Source: Halosolutus amylolyticus
GTDB taxonomy: Archaea; Halobacteriota; Halobacteria; Halobacteriales; Natrialbaceae
Reading direction: 5' to 3'
Assembly (NCBI RefSeq): GCF_023566055.1
Contig: NZ_JALIQP010000002.1
Span: 248,001 to 312,000 of the forward strand
DNA: 64,000 nt
A program made the translations under genes and the position numbers. The notes beneath the pieces are model-generated. The model saw nothing but the letters and a program-made list of their open reading frames with translations. It was not told where the DNA came from and ran no database searches. Of the stretch, positions 1-8,550 are shown piece after piece. Every line of letters starts with the position of its first letter. Position 1 is the first letter of the stretch.

Positions 1-52
1 CGCCGCCGAATCAGAACCCATAACTCGTCACTCTCGAAAGCACACGATACTC

Positions 53-817
53 GTGAGCGATGGAGCGGAGTTCCGAGTCGACTGTCACGTGAAGGTGCTC
101 GACGATCGCGTCGTCGAACGGGCCAGGCGGGCGGGCCTCGACGCGATCGTCTACGCCCCGCACTTCACCCGGTTGCCAGAGGTTCGCCGGAAGGCGGCCG
201 AGTACTCGAGCGACGACCTGCTGGTCGTCCCCGCTCGGGAGGTGTTCACCGGATCGTGGAAGAACCGCAAGCACGTCCTTGCACTCGGACTCGAGGAACC
301 GGTGCCCGATTTCATCTCGCTCGAGGCGGCGATGGACGAGTTCGAACGCCAGGATGCGACGATCCTCGCACCACACCCCGATTTCGCGAACGTGAGCCTT
401 ACCGAGGCCGACGTCCACGAGTACGCGGACGTCATCGACGCCGTCGAGATATTCAATCCGAAACACCTCCCGACGCACAACCGCAACGCGCGCGCCCTCA
501 CCGAAACGCTCTCGCTCCCGCCGTTTTCCTCGTCGTACGCACACCTCCCCAGTTCCGTGGGGGTTTCCTACACCGCGTTCGAGGACACGTTCGAGACCGA
601 AACCGAACTGATCGACGCGCTCGCCGACGGCGTCGCCCGGCGAGTCGTCTACAAGAACGGCCTGCGCCGGCTTCGCACGACCGCCGGCGAACTCGCTCAC
701 CTCGGCTACGAGAACACCTGGAAGAAGGCCGATCGGCTCTTCCTCTCGGGGATCGAGCCCACACACCCGCGACACATCGCGTACGACGGCCGGTTCGACG
801 ACGTGGCGGTCTACTGA
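53..817 (+). CDS. PHP-superfamily protein with degenerate metal site
   Basis: A 254-residue protein starting at a GTG. It keeps the overall order of PHP phosphoesterase motifs: DCHVK near the N-terminus, YAPHF, an ARE motif, LAPHPD, and VEIFNPKH. Several positions differ from active PHP enzymes. The first HxH is HxK, and the C-terminal motif that is normally a SDAH-type sequence reads SSYAHL. PHP proteins usually bind two or three metals to hydrolyse phosphoesters, so this one may have changed activity. Haloarchaea carry many such PHP-like proteins of unknown role. The gene stands alone, upstream of two minus-strand genes. Function is not assigned; family membership is fairly sure from the motif order. 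Confidence 0.8.
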   Translation: MSDGAEFRVDCHVKVLDDRVVERARRAGLDAIVYAPHFTRLPEVRRKAAEYSSDDLLVVPAREVFTGSWKNRKHVLALGLEEPVPDFISLEAAMDEFERQDATILAPHPDFANVSLTEADVHEYADVIDAVEIFNPKHLPTHNRNARALTETLSLPPFSSSYAHLPSSVGVSYTAFEDTFETETELIDALADGVARRVVYKNGLRRLRTTAGELAHLGYENTWKKADRLFLSGIEPTHPRHIAYDGRFDDVAVY

Positions 818-865
818 TCGGCCGCTCGCCGCGATCGCACCGCCGTCGATCGCTCCGTTGCGGCG

Positions 866-1024
866 TCAGTCTTCCTCCTCCAGCGCGTCCGCGATCCGTT
901 CGAGTTGCAATCCGACGTAACACAGCGCCTGCGTTTGCATGATCGCGGGATCGTCGCTCCACTCGTTGGTGATGTACGCGGCCTGTTTGCCAGCCATATC
1001 GAGGCGATCGGTATCCTCCGGCAT
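866..1024 (-). CDS. Small acidic conserved-type protein, unknown function
   Basis: A 52-residue reading frame beginning MPEDTDRLDMAG and ending in an acidic helix (ERIADALEEED). A longer in-frame extension exists upstream, but it is rich in residues typical of non-coding frames and would run into the neighbouring gene, so the internal ATG is preferred. The composition is acidic as expected for a haloarchaeal cytosolic protein. No motif tells its function. It lies just downstream of the Mut7-C RNase gene on the same strand with about 70 nt between them, so the two may be cotranscribed. Confidence 0.6.
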   Translation of the reverse strand: MPEDTDRLDMAGKQAAYITNEWSDDPAIMQTQALCYVGLQLERIADALEEED

Positions 1025-1092
1025 GTGTCGACCGTCGTCGGCCACCGAAAAGACGTTCGGGGACCGATCACAGTATCGGAGAGACGCGATCC

Positions 1093-1563
1093 CTACCCCG
1101 CTCGGCTCCCATCCCCGTTCTCGATTCGCGCCAGCGTCTGCGCCACCCGATCCCAGTGGCTCCCCCGCCAGAAGTACTGGCCGCAGGCCGTACACCTCCA
1201 GATGTCGGTCGATCCGGGGTCAGGCGCGTACTCCGGCGTCGAGTCGGTTGCCGGAACCGGTTCGAGCGGGCCGTTACACCGGCCGCAGAACTCGGGATCG
1301 GACGTGAGCGAGAGATCCAGTCCCGCGTCGACGAGTTCCGTGAGTTGCGCCTCGACCTCGCGGGATTCGAGCAGGATCGACTCGTCGGTGCGGGCCGCGA
1401 GGTCGACGTCGCGCGTGATCAGCGTGCGGTCCGCCTCGCGGGCGAGTGCGAGCACCTCGTCGTCGTCCTCGAGACCGTGATCACCGGCGTAAACGGTATC
1501 GTACCCGCACATTCGAAGGTACGAGACGATCCCGCCGCACATGACGTCGAGGAGCAGTTGCAT
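1093..1563 (-). CDS. Mut7-C family RNase-like protein (PIN-like plus zinc ribbon)
   Basis: A 156-residue protein matching the Mut7-C (DUF82) layout. A PIN-like N-terminal half carries LLLDVMCGGIVSYLRMCGYDT and LITRDVDLA, with acidic residues expected to hold a metal. A C-terminal zinc ribbon has CGRC and CTAC pairs followed by FWRGSHWDRV, the family's hallmark ending. The domain is named after C. elegans MUT-7, and prokaryotic versions are predicted nucleases, so an RNA-cleaving role is plausible but not shown. The gene follows the DNA polymerase X gene on the same strand with a 22-nt gap, suggesting one transcript with it. Confidence 0.9.
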   Translation of the reverse strand: MQLLLDVMCGGIVSYLRMCGYDTVYAGDHGLEDDDEVLALAREADRTLITRDVDLAARTDESILLESREVEAQLTELVDAGLDLSLTSDPEFCGRCNGPLEPVPATDSTPEYAPDPGSTDIWRCTACGQYFWRGSHWDRVAQTLARIENGDGSRAG

Positions 1564-1585
1564 GGGCAGTCGATCCGGAGTGGGG

Positions 1586-3337
1586 TCAGTGCAGGAATTC
1601 GCGCAGGTCCGCGAGTTCCCAGGTGTTGATCACGTCCGCGGGTTCGGCCCAGCCGCGACGCGCGGTGTGAACGCCCCAGCGCATGAACTCGAGCGTCGAC
1701 GGCCGGTGGGCGTCCGTGTTGATCGCGATCGACGCCCCGGCATCGATCGCGGCCTGGACGGCGCTCCCCCAGAGGTCGAGTCGGCGCGGATTGCTGTTGA
1801 TCTCGAGTGCGGTGTCGGAGGCGGCCGCGGCCTCGCCGAGCGCAGTCGCGTCGAACGTGAGTCCCGACCGCTCGTTGAGCAGGCGGCCGCTCGGGTGGCC
1901 GAGCACGTCGATCGCGGGGTTCTCGATCGCGCGGACGAGTCGCTCCGTGGCCGTCCCGGCGTCCTGGTCGAGCGCGCTGTGGGGCGAGGCGACGATCACG
2001 TCCAGTTCCGCGATCACCTCCTCGCCGAGGTCGATCTCTCCGTTCGCGTCGACGTTCGCCTCGATTCCGGCGAAGACCTCGATGTCCGCCGCGGCGTCGA
2101 CCTCGCGGATGGACTCGACCTGTTCGATGATCTGGGTATCCGAGAGCCCCATGTCGCCGACGACCCCCGGCCCTTCGGCGTGGTCCGCGATCCCGAAGTA
2201 GTCGTACCCGCGCGCTTCGGCGGCCTCGACCATCTCCGAGATGGTGTTGTTGCCGTCCGACCAGCCGGTGTGGGTGTGCAGATCGCCCCGAACGTCGTCT
2301 CGGGTGAGCAGATCCGGTAACTCGCCGACCGCCGCGGCGTCGATCTCGCCACGGTCCTCGCGCAGTTCCGGCGGCATCCACTCGAGTCCCAGCGCCTCGT
2401 ACATCCCCGCCTCGGTCTCGCCGGCGACGCGCTCGCCCGCGCGCTGTCCGGAATCCGGATCTTCCACCTCGCTGACGTCGAAGGCACCGTACTCGTTCAG
2501 CTTCATCCCCCGATCGATCGCGTAGTTGCGCAGGGCGACGTTGTGGTCCTTGCTGCCGGTGAAGTACTGCAGGGCGGAGCCGAACTCCCCGGGGACGACC
2601 ACGCGCAGGTCGACCCGGATCTCGCCGACGCGGACGCTCGCCTTCTCCGGACCGGACTCGATCTCGCTGTCAACCGAGTCCCAGTTCACGAACTGCTCGA
2701 TCACGTCGTCGGCCGACTCGGTCCCGACGAGGACGTCGACGTCGCCGATCGTCGCGCGCCAGCGGCGGATCGATCCCGCGACCTCGCACCGATCGACCGC
2801 GTCGATCGACTCGAGGAAGGCGAGCACGTCGTCGGCGAGCGGCCGCGCCTCGCCGAGCAACTGGCGCTGGCCGATCGTCCGGGCGAACTCGAGGTTGTCG
2901 CGGATGTTCTGCTCGGTCTTGGGACCGAAGCCCGAGACCTCCTGGATCTCGCCGGCCTCGGCGGCCGCCTCGAGGCCGTCGAGCGTTTCGATCCCGAGTT
3001 CGCGGTAGAGTTTGCCCGCCGTTTTCGGGCCGACGCCCTCGATCCGGGTGATGTCGGCGATGTCGATCGGGAGGTCCGCGCGCAGTTCCTCGAGTTCCTC
3101 GATTTCGCCAGTCTCGACGTACTCGACGATCTTCGACGCGATCGCGTCCCCGACGCCGTCGATGTCCTCGATCGTGTCGCGATCGCCCGCCGCGACGTAG
3201 TCGGCGATCGGCGTCGGGTGCGCGCGGATGTTGTCCGCCGCGCGGCGGTAGGCGCGGGGCTTGTACTCGACGTCGTCGGCCTCGAGCAGGTCGGCGAACT
3301 CCTCGAAGCGGCCCGCGATCTCGGCGTTCGTCGCCAT
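1586..3337 (-). CDS. polX: DNA polymerase X with C-terminal PHP domain
   Basis: A 583-residue family X DNA polymerase/3'-5' exonuclease. In order it has an N-terminal 8-kDa-like helix-hairpin-helix region (residues about 1-150, with IDGVG and IEGVG hairpins), a nucleotidyltransferase core with the GS motif (AGSIRRW) and the catalytic GDVDVLVG aspartates near residue 200, and a PHP domain starting DLHTHTGWSDG at about 352 and ending with NTDAHR. Proteins of this type fill gaps and trim ends in base-excision or break repair. An in-frame extension reaching 3868 overlaps the preceding gene, so I chose the ATG at 3337, whose A is also the last base of the upstream stop codon (TGATG). That coupling argues for cotranslation with the upstream gene. 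Confidence 0.96.
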   Translation of the reverse strand: MATNAEIAGRFEEFADLLEADDVEYKPRAYRRAADNIRAHPTPIADYVAAGDRDTIEDIDGVGDAIASKIVEYVETGEIEELEELRADLPIDIADITRIEGVGPKTAGKLYRELGIETLDGLEAAAEAGEIQEVSGFGPKTEQNIRDNLEFARTIGQRQLLGEARPLADDVLAFLESIDAVDRCEVAGSIRRWRATIGDVDVLVGTESADDVIEQFVNWDSVDSEIESGPEKASVRVGEIRVDLRVVVPGEFGSALQYFTGSKDHNVALRNYAIDRGMKLNEYGAFDVSEVEDPDSGQRAGERVAGETEAGMYEALGLEWMPPELREDRGEIDAAAVGELPDLLTRDDVRGDLHTHTGWSDGNNTISEMVEAAEARGYDYFGIADHAEGPGVVGDMGLSDTQIIEQVESIREVDAAADIEVFAGIEANVDANGEIDLGEEVIAELDVIVASPHSALDQDAGTATERLVRAIENPAIDVLGHPSGRLLNERSGLTFDATALGEAAAASDTALEINSNPRRLDLWGSAVQAAIDAGASIAINTDAHRPSTLEFMRWGVHTARRGWAEPADVINTWELADLREFLH

Positions 3338-3777
3338 CAGCGCCCCCTCCGTTTCGCGCCCGACTCCTCCTGCCCGAGGGCCTTCTTGAGGAACGACATC
3401 CAGCGCTTCCGGTCGGCGGCCTGCTGAGCCTGCTGTTCGCGCTCGAGGTCCGTCGGGCCGAGACTCTCCAGGGCGTTCAGCGCGCGATCGATCCCGATGA
3501 CGCTCCTGGCGAGTTCCTCGCCCTCCTCGCGGCTGATGTCGGCCTCCTCGATGCGCTCGAGTCGCTCGATGCGCTCGCGGCGCAGGTTCCGTTTGGCCTG
3601 CTCGACGCGGTCGCGGTCGCCGGACGGGACCGTCTCGCGGCGCTTGATCTCGAAGACGAACTGCTGGAGGTCGATCGCCTCCCCCTGGACCGTGATCGTC
3701 TCCGGGATGTCCGCGCCGACGGTCGCGCCCTCGCGCTCGACGCGTTCGAGCAGTTGCTTGCGCTCGTACGGTTGCAC
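3337..3777 (-). CDS. Conserved haloarchaeal protein upstream of polX
   Basis: A 146-residue, highly charged and largely helical protein beginning MQPYERKQLLERV and ending in a basic tail (SGAKRRGR). It shows no enzyme motif. Its stop codon overlaps the polX start by one base, so it is very likely the first gene of a polX operon. A run of A residues at 3801-3808 reads as a T-rich TATA-type box on this strand, at the distance expected for a leaderless transcript. It may help DNA repair simply by association, but nothing in the sequence shows that. I recall such proteins as a haloarchaeal domain of unknown function, without certainty about its family number. Confidence 0.85.
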   Translation of the reverse strand: MQPYERKQLLERVEREGATVGADIPETITVQGEAIDLQQFVFEIKRRETVPSGDRDRVEQAKRNLRRERIERLERIEEADISREEGEELARSVIGIDRALNALESLGPTDLEREQQAQQAADRKRWMSFLKKALGQEESGAKRRGR

Positions 3778-3800
3778 GGACGGAACTGCGGGCCGCGGCG

Positions 3801-3808
3801 TAAAAAAA
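3801..3808 (-). promoter_or_regulatory. TATA-like box for the 3777-polX operon
   Basis: A run reading TTTTTTTA on the minus strand lies 24-31 nt ahead of the ATG at 3777, the standard spacing for a leaderless haloarchaeal transcript. This is inferred from sequence and spacing only. Confidence 0.45.
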
Positions 3809-3901
3809 CGTCCGTCGGATCGATCGCGTCACCGTCGACGCACCGGTATCCACCGGGGGAAACCCCAAATCCCTTAGCTATGCCACGCATACCCCACCGC
3901 A

Positions 3902-4840
3902 ATGGCAAAGTGCGACGTGTGTGGGAAAGACGAAAGCATGCCGTACAACTGCCGGCATTGCGGGGGCACCTACTGCTCGGAGCACCGGTTGCCGGAGAAC
4001 CACGACTGCACCAGTCTGAACACCTGGAACGATCCGCAGGGCGTCTTCGACAGCGGGTTCGACGACAGCGTCGACTCGGGGAGCAAATCCCGATCGGCCA
4101 GCCTGACCGACAAACTCCCGATCGACACCGGGCCGGGCGGCCCGCTCGGCTACTTCCGCGGGAACATGACCTACACGTTCCTCGCGATCATGTGGGTGAC
4201 GTTCCTCTTCCAGTGGGTCGCGATACTGATCGGCGGCATGTCCCTCCACAACGCGCTGTTCGCGCTCTCGTCGTGGAACATCGAGTACGTCTGGACGTGG
4301 ATCACGTCGATCTTCGCCCACAGTCCAGTCAACATCTTCCACATCGTATTCAACAGCATCGTGATATTCTTCTTCGGGCCCCTCGTCGAGCGCTACGTCG
4401 GTTCGAAGCAGTTCGCGATCCTGTTCATCGTCAGCGGCGTCCTCGCCGGTCTCGGTCAGGTCGGGCTGGCGATCGTCCAGGGCGTTCCCTCGAGCGTGCT
4501 CGGGGCTAGCGGTGCCGCGCTCGCGATCATGGGCGTGCTGACGATCCTGAACCCGGGTCTCAAAGTGTACCTCTACTTCATCCTGCCCGTGCCGATCTGG
4601 CTGTTGACCGCAGGCACGGCAGTCATCAGCGTCTTCTTCATCAGCACCGGCGGCGGCGGGACCGTCGCACACATGGCCCACCTCGTCGGCCTCGTGATCG
4701 GCCTGGGCTACGGCGAGTACGTCAAGCGCACCCAGAACGTCCGCGCCCCGAGCCAGTTCCAGCTCGGCGGTGGCCCCGGCGGTCCGGGCGGCCCCGGTGG
4801 GCCGGGCGGTCCCGGTGGTCCCGGCCGCGGCCGGTTCTGA
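3902..4840 (+). CDS. Rhomboid-family intramembrane serine protease with AN1-type zinc finger
   Basis: A 312-residue membrane protein. Residues 1-40 form an AN1-type zinc finger (CDVC, CRHC, CSEHRLPENHDC). After an acidic linker comes a six-helix rhomboid core from about residue 90, with HxxxN at 147-151, the catalytic GASG serine at 203 and the partner histidine at 260 (AHMAHLVG). Rhomboids cut transmembrane substrates within the membrane. The C-terminal 25 residues are almost only Gly and Pro (GGPGGPGG repeats) ending GRGRF, a low-complexity tail likely to be disordered. The fusion of an AN1 finger to rhomboid is known in haloarchaea. The gene has its own upstream region and no obvious operon partner. 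Confidence 0.93.
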   Translation: MAKCDVCGKDESMPYNCRHCGGTYCSEHRLPENHDCTSLNTWNDPQGVFDSGFDDSVDSGSKSRSASLTDKLPIDTGPGGPLGYFRGNMTYTFLAIMWVTFLFQWVAILIGGMSLHNALFALSSWNIEYVWTWITSIFAHSPVNIFHIVFNSIVIFFFGPLVERYVGSKQFAILFIVSGVLAGLGQVGLAIVQGVPSSVLGASGAALAIMGVLTILNPGLKVYLYFILPVPIWLLTAGTAVISVFFISTGGGGTVAHMAHLVGLVIGLGYGEYVKRTQNVRAPSQFQLGGGPGGPGGPGGPGGPGGPGRGRF

Positions 4841-5137
4841 TCCGTTCGATCGGTCCGCTTCTCATACACAACATTACGAAAGGTCCTGCCGCACTCGGCT
4901 CCCAGGACACGGTATCGTTCGAGAGAGTTCCCCAGCCGTTCGCGCTCAACGCGCCTCCTCCCTTCCTTCCCACCCGTATCGGCTGGTGAGGCTGCCACCG
5001 CGGGTGGGAATGAAAGGGGCAGGGGCTTTCGTGGTGTTTTCGTCACCAGAAGCTGGCCGACAGCAATCGGTGAACCCGTACACCGATCGGGAGAACCCCG
5101 ACACTGATTTTCCCGCGGCCGCTACGGGGTCCCATCG
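4841..5137. other. Non-coding gap with a GGAATGAAAGGGG motif
   Basis: Almost 300 bases between the rhomboid and endonuclease V genes. I see no convincing gene on either strand. Near 5003-5037 is a purine-rich stretch GTGGGAATGAAAGGGGCAGG followed by GGCTTTCGTGGTG. Similar GTGGGANTGAAAGGGGC stretches are familiar to me from other haloarchaeal intergenic regions, but I cannot verify that here. No hairpin longer than a few pairs was found around it. Confidence 0.4.
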
Positions 5138-5929
5138 ATGGAACCCGTTCGCCCGGACCTCGTCCCCGACGCCGAACTCTCGCGCGACGAGATGGAGGCC
5201 CTCCAGCACGAGATCGCCGACGCCGCCGTCTTCGTCGACGACGTGGCGATCGATCCCGATCGGCTGTCGAACCCGCTCGCGTCGGCGGCGAGCGAGGGGG
5301 AACCGCCGATCGTCGCCGGCGTAGACCAGTCCTTCCTCCAGGACGGGGACGGGACCGAGGATCGCGCCCTGAGCGCCGTCGTCGCGATGCAGGGCGGCGA
5401 GGTGATCGAGCGCGTCTACGCAGTGACGCCCCTCGAGATCCCGTACATCCCGGGGCTGCTCGCCTTTCGCGAGGGCGGACCGATCCTCGCCGCGCTCGAG
5501 GCGCTGTCGGTCGAGCCCGATCTGCTCCTGTTCGATGGGAGCGGCCGCATCCACTTCCAGCAGGCCGGCATCGCGACGCACATGGGCGTCGTGCTGGACG
5601 CGCCCTGTATCGGCGTCGCCAAGAGCCTCCTCTGTGGCCGGCCGCGATCGGACGTCGAGAACCTGCCCGAAGGAGCGCGGGTCGCGATCGAGGCGAACGA
5701 CAGGGTCGACGCGCCCGCGGGCACACTGATCGGCTACGCCGTCCAGACTCGACAGTACGACTCGCCCGATCGGTACATCAACCCGCTCTACGTGAGCCCC
5801 GGCCACCGCGTCGGCCCGGAGACCGCCGCCGACGTCGTCCTCGCGCTCGCTTCGTCGTACAAACTGCCGGAGCCGGTTCGGCTGGCGGACGGCTACGCCG
5901 ACGAGGCGAAGCGCGCCGTCCGCGACTGA
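5138..5929 (+). CDS. nfi: Endonuclease V
   Basis: A 263-residue deoxyinosine-specific endonuclease, which nicks DNA (in some organisms RNA) near deaminated adenines. The family motifs are all present: AGVDQSF with the first metal aspartate (D63), the wedge motif PYIPGLLAFRE (Y103, E112), FDGSGRIHF with D133 and H139, THMGV, and IGVAKSLLCG with the catalytic lysine near 162. The N-terminal 50 residues form an acidic helical extension common in haloarchaeal versions. It probably acts in repair of hypoxanthine, alongside the polX operon nearby on the other strand, though there is no sign of co-regulation. Confidence 0.96.
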   Translation: MEPVRPDLVPDAELSRDEMEALQHEIADAAVFVDDVAIDPDRLSNPLASAASEGEPPIVAGVDQSFLQDGDGTEDRALSAVVAMQGGEVIERVYAVTPLEIPYIPGLLAFREGGPILAALEALSVEPDLLLFDGSGRIHFQQAGIATHMGVVLDAPCIGVAKSLLCGRPRSDVENLPEGARVAIEANDRVDAPAGTLIGYAVQTRQYDSPDRYINPLYVSPGHRVGPETAADVVLALASSYKLPEPVRLADGYADEAKRAVRD

Positions 5930-6053
5930 TCGGACCTGGGGGCGAGGCGGCAACGACCCACCCGGCTGGCCGCCGACGATTCGCCGATCGTGACAGTCCG
6001 GTGAGCGCGACAAACCGTCGCTACTTAGGTATCGCCGCACGAACCACTCGCGC

Positions 6054-7022
6054 ATGGCCATCGCTGAGGACGCCGAGGAAGCGGAGACCGACGACGGGGG
6101 CCACGCCGTCGACGATCGCGATCGAGAGCCGGCGCGGACGACCGACGACGATCGCGGCCGCGAGACGAGCAGGGCTGAGGACGATCGCTACACGCGCAAG
6201 CAGTGCGTCCTGATCACCGGCTGTTCGTCCGGGATCGGCCGAGCGACCGCCGAGGCCTTCCTGGCGGAGGACTGGCAGGTGATCGCGACCGCGCGGAACG
6301 CGGACGACATCGCCGACCTGGCCGACGCGGGCTGTCGGACCCTCGAACTCGACGTCACCGATCCGGAGCAGGTCGCGAGCGTCGTCGAGGAGGCCGTCGA
6401 CTACGGCGGCGCGATCGACTGTCTCGTCAACAACGCCGGCTACGCCCAGATGGGACCGATCGAGGACGTCTCGACGATCGACCTCCACCGCCAGTTCGAC
6501 GTCAACGTCTACGGGCCCCACCGCCTCGTTCGCGCCGCCCTGCCGCACATGCGCGCCCAGGGCGAGGGCCGGATCATCAACGTCTCGAGCGCGATCGGAC
6601 GGGTCTCGGTTCCCGGCGCGGGTGCCTACGCCGGCTCGAAACACGCCCTCGAAGCGATGAGCGACGCGTTGCGCGGCGAAGTCGAGGAGTTCGGGATCGA
6701 CGTCGTCCTGATCGAACCCGGACCGGTCGAGACGAACTTCGACGAGCGAGCCGACGACGAACTCCCCGAGTCCGATCGGACGCCCGCCTACGAAACACTG
6801 TACGAGATCTACGACGACGCACAGCTGATCGGCGGCGGGAAGGGCGGCCCGTTCGCGTCCGAACCGGAGGACGTCGCGGCGGCGATCCTCGAGGCCGGAA
6901 CCTGTCCGGAGCCGCCGGCGCGGTACCCGGTCGGGCCGCTCGCCCAGTTCGGCGTCTACGCCCGGTTCCTGCCCGCTCGGCTCCGCGACGCGGGCTACGG
7001 CCTGCTCCGTCGGCTGGTCTAA
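6054..7022 (+). CDS. SDR-family oxidoreductase
   Basis: A 322-residue classical short-chain dehydrogenase/reductase. The Rossmann motif TGCSSGIG lies at 55-62, NNAG at 126-129, the catalytic serine at about 179 and YxxxK at 192-196. The first 48 residues are a very acidic, probably disordered extension (EDAEEAETDDGG...) not found in typical SDRs, so a downstream start is possible, but no good alternative start codon precedes the core closely. A TATA-like CTTAGG at about 6024 fits leaderless transcription from the ATG at 6054. The C-terminal part (ARFLPARLRDAGYGLLRRL) resembles the tail of retinol-dehydrogenase-like SDRs acting on lipophilic substrates. The substrate cannot be named. The glycerate kinase gene begins 8 nt downstream, so the two are probably one operon. 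Confidence 0.93.
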   Translation: MAIAEDAEEAETDDGGHAVDDRDREPARTTDDDRGRETSRAEDDRYTRKQCVLITGCSSGIGRATAEAFLAEDWQVIATARNADDIADLADAGCRTLELDVTDPEQVASVVEEAVDYGGAIDCLVNNAGYAQMGPIEDVSTIDLHRQFDVNVYGPHRLVRAALPHMRAQGEGRIINVSSAIGRVSVPGAGAYAGSKHALEAMSDALRGEVEEFGIDVVLIEPGPVETNFDERADDELPESDRTPAYETLYEIYDDAQLIGGGKGGPFASEPEDVAAAILEAGTCPEPPARYPVGPLAQFGVYARFLPARLRDAGYGLLRRLV

Positions 7023-7030
7023 GATACAGC

Positions 7031-8392
7031 ATGTTTCGCAACCGCGATCGATCCGCAGAGACGCCCGCCCACGAAACCGCCCTCGCGTGTCTCGAGGCCG
7101 GCATCGCGGCGACCCTGCCGGAGCGAGTCGTCGCCGACCGAATCGCTCTCGACGAGGAGACGATCGCGGTCGGCGGCGCGACCTACTCTCTCGACACGTT
7201 CGACCGACTCGTCGTCCTCGGCGGCGGCAAGGCGGCCGGCGGACTCGCCGCGGCGCTCGCCGATCGGCTCGGGTCCCGCCTCGACGACGGCTGCGTCGTC
7301 ACGACGGACGTCGAATCGGGATCGGTCGGGCCGATCGAGGTCCGCGAAGGCGATCACCCGACGCCGACGGAGCGAAACGTCGAAGCGACGCGGACGATTC
7401 TCGACCGCGCCGAGGCCGCCACGGCGGAGACGCTCGTCCTGGCGCTCGTCACCGGCGGCGCGAGCGCCTTGCTGTGTGCACCCGCGGCGGGCCTCGCGCT
7501 CTCCGATCTGCAGGCCACGACGGACGCGCTGCTCGCGTCCGGCGCGTCGATCGACGAGATCAACGCCGTCCGCAAGCACTGTTCGGCGATCAAGGGCGGC
7601 CAGCTCGCACGCGCGGCCGCTCCGGCACCCGTCGTCACGCTCGCGATCAGCGACGTCGTCGGCGACGACCCCGCGGTGATCGGGAGCGGACCCACGGTCC
7701 CGGACGGAAGCACGTTCGGCGACGCGCTCGCCGTGCTCGACCGGTACGACCTCCGGGAGACGATCCCGGATCCCGTCGTCGATCGGCTCGAACGGGGCGT
7801 CGACGGCGAACTCGAGGAGACGCCCGACGCGGGCGCGAGGGCCGTCGCCGCGGCCGCGGACGACTGGCACTCCCTCGCGAACGGCCGCACGGCGATCGAC
7901 GCCGCGCGCGGCGTCGCCCGTGAGCGCGGCTACGAGCCACTCGTGCTCTCGAGCCGATTCGCCGGTGAGGCCGGCGAGGTCGGCCGCGTCCACGCGAGCG
8001 TCGCCGCGGAGATCGTTGCCGCGGGTGAGCCCGTCGAACCGCCGGCGGTCGTCCTCTCGGGCGGCGAGGTGACCGTCACCGTCGACGGCGACGGCACGGG
8101 CGGGCCGAACCAGGAATTCGCCCTGGCGGCCGCGATCGAACTCGCCGAGTCCGGGGCCGACGCCGTCCTCGCGAGCGTCGACACCGACGGCATCGATGGC
8201 CCGACGGACGCCGCGGGGGCGATCGTCGATCGGGGGACGGTCCCGCGCGACGAGGTCGACCCTGCGCGACGCGCGCTCGCCGCAAACGACGTCTACGACG
8301 ACCTCGACGATCGATCGGCGCTCCTCCGTACCGGGTACACGGGCACGAACGTGAACGATCTTCGCGTCCTCGTCGTTCCGGCGGCCGACTGA
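7031..8392 (+). CDS. Glycerate 2-kinase (MOFRL-type)
   Basis: A 453-residue glycerate kinase of the GckA/MOFRL family, which converts D-glycerate to 2-phosphoglycerate with ATP and feeds it into lower glycolysis. Recognisable segments are the glycine-rich VVLGGGKAAGGLA, VREGDHPTPTERN, ALVTGGASALLCAP, NAVRKHCSAIKGGQLA, SDVVGDDPAVIGSGPT, and the C-terminal MOFRL region with LSGGEVTVTV, GGPNQEFALA and GYTGTNVNDL. An in-frame extension runs upstream through the SDR gene, but the ATG at 7031, 8 nt after the SDR stop, gives the usual family length. Coupling with an SDR suggests linked processing of a hydroxy-acid or sugar-acid intermediate, which is only an inference. Confidence 0.95.
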   Translation: MFRNRDRSAETPAHETALACLEAGIAATLPERVVADRIALDEETIAVGGATYSLDTFDRLVVLGGGKAAGGLAAALADRLGSRLDDGCVVTTDVESGSVGPIEVREGDHPTPTERNVEATRTILDRAEAATAETLVLALVTGGASALLCAPAAGLALSDLQATTDALLASGASIDEINAVRKHCSAIKGGQLARAAAPAPVVTLAISDVVGDDPAVIGSGPTVPDGSTFGDALAVLDRYDLRETIPDPVVDRLERGVDGELEETPDAGARAVAAAADDWHSLANGRTAIDAARGVARERGYEPLVLSSRFAGEAGEVGRVHASVAAEIVAAGEPVEPPAVVLSGGEVTVTVDGDGTGGPNQEFALAAAIELAESGADAVLASVDTDGIDGPTDAAGAIVDRGTVPRDEVDPARRALAANDVYDDLDDRSALLRTGYTGTNVNDLRVLVVPAAD

Positions 8393-8519
8393 GTCCTGGC
8401 GAGTCGATTCCTGTTCTGGCGGTCGTCCACCGGAGATCGAGGTGTGATAGCCGTCACGAGACAGGTACGGCGCTCGAACGGCCGACTCGCCCCGAGTTCG
8501 ACGATCGTTGTAACAAGGA

Positions 8520-8526
8520 TTTATTA
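8520..8526 (+). promoter_or_regulatory. TATA-like box before the 8551 HTH gene
   Basis: TTTATTA centred about 28 nt before the ATG at 8551 in otherwise GC-rich sequence. Its position favours that ATG over the in-frame ATG at 8533. Confidence 0.5.
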
Positions 8527-8550
8527 TCGTCGATGGTAGAGTCGGGATCG

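Noticed and set aside
1586-3868. A single 760-codon frame joining polX to the region upstream
   Set aside because: The part upstream of the ATG at 3337 lies in another register of the separate, better supported 146-residue gene; the internal ATG gives the normal PolX length.
4766-4836. Gly/Pro-coding repeat (GGTCCCGGC-like) as a DNA repeat element
   Set aside because: It is explained by the low-complexity Gly/Pro tail of the rhomboid protein, in frame to the stop codon.
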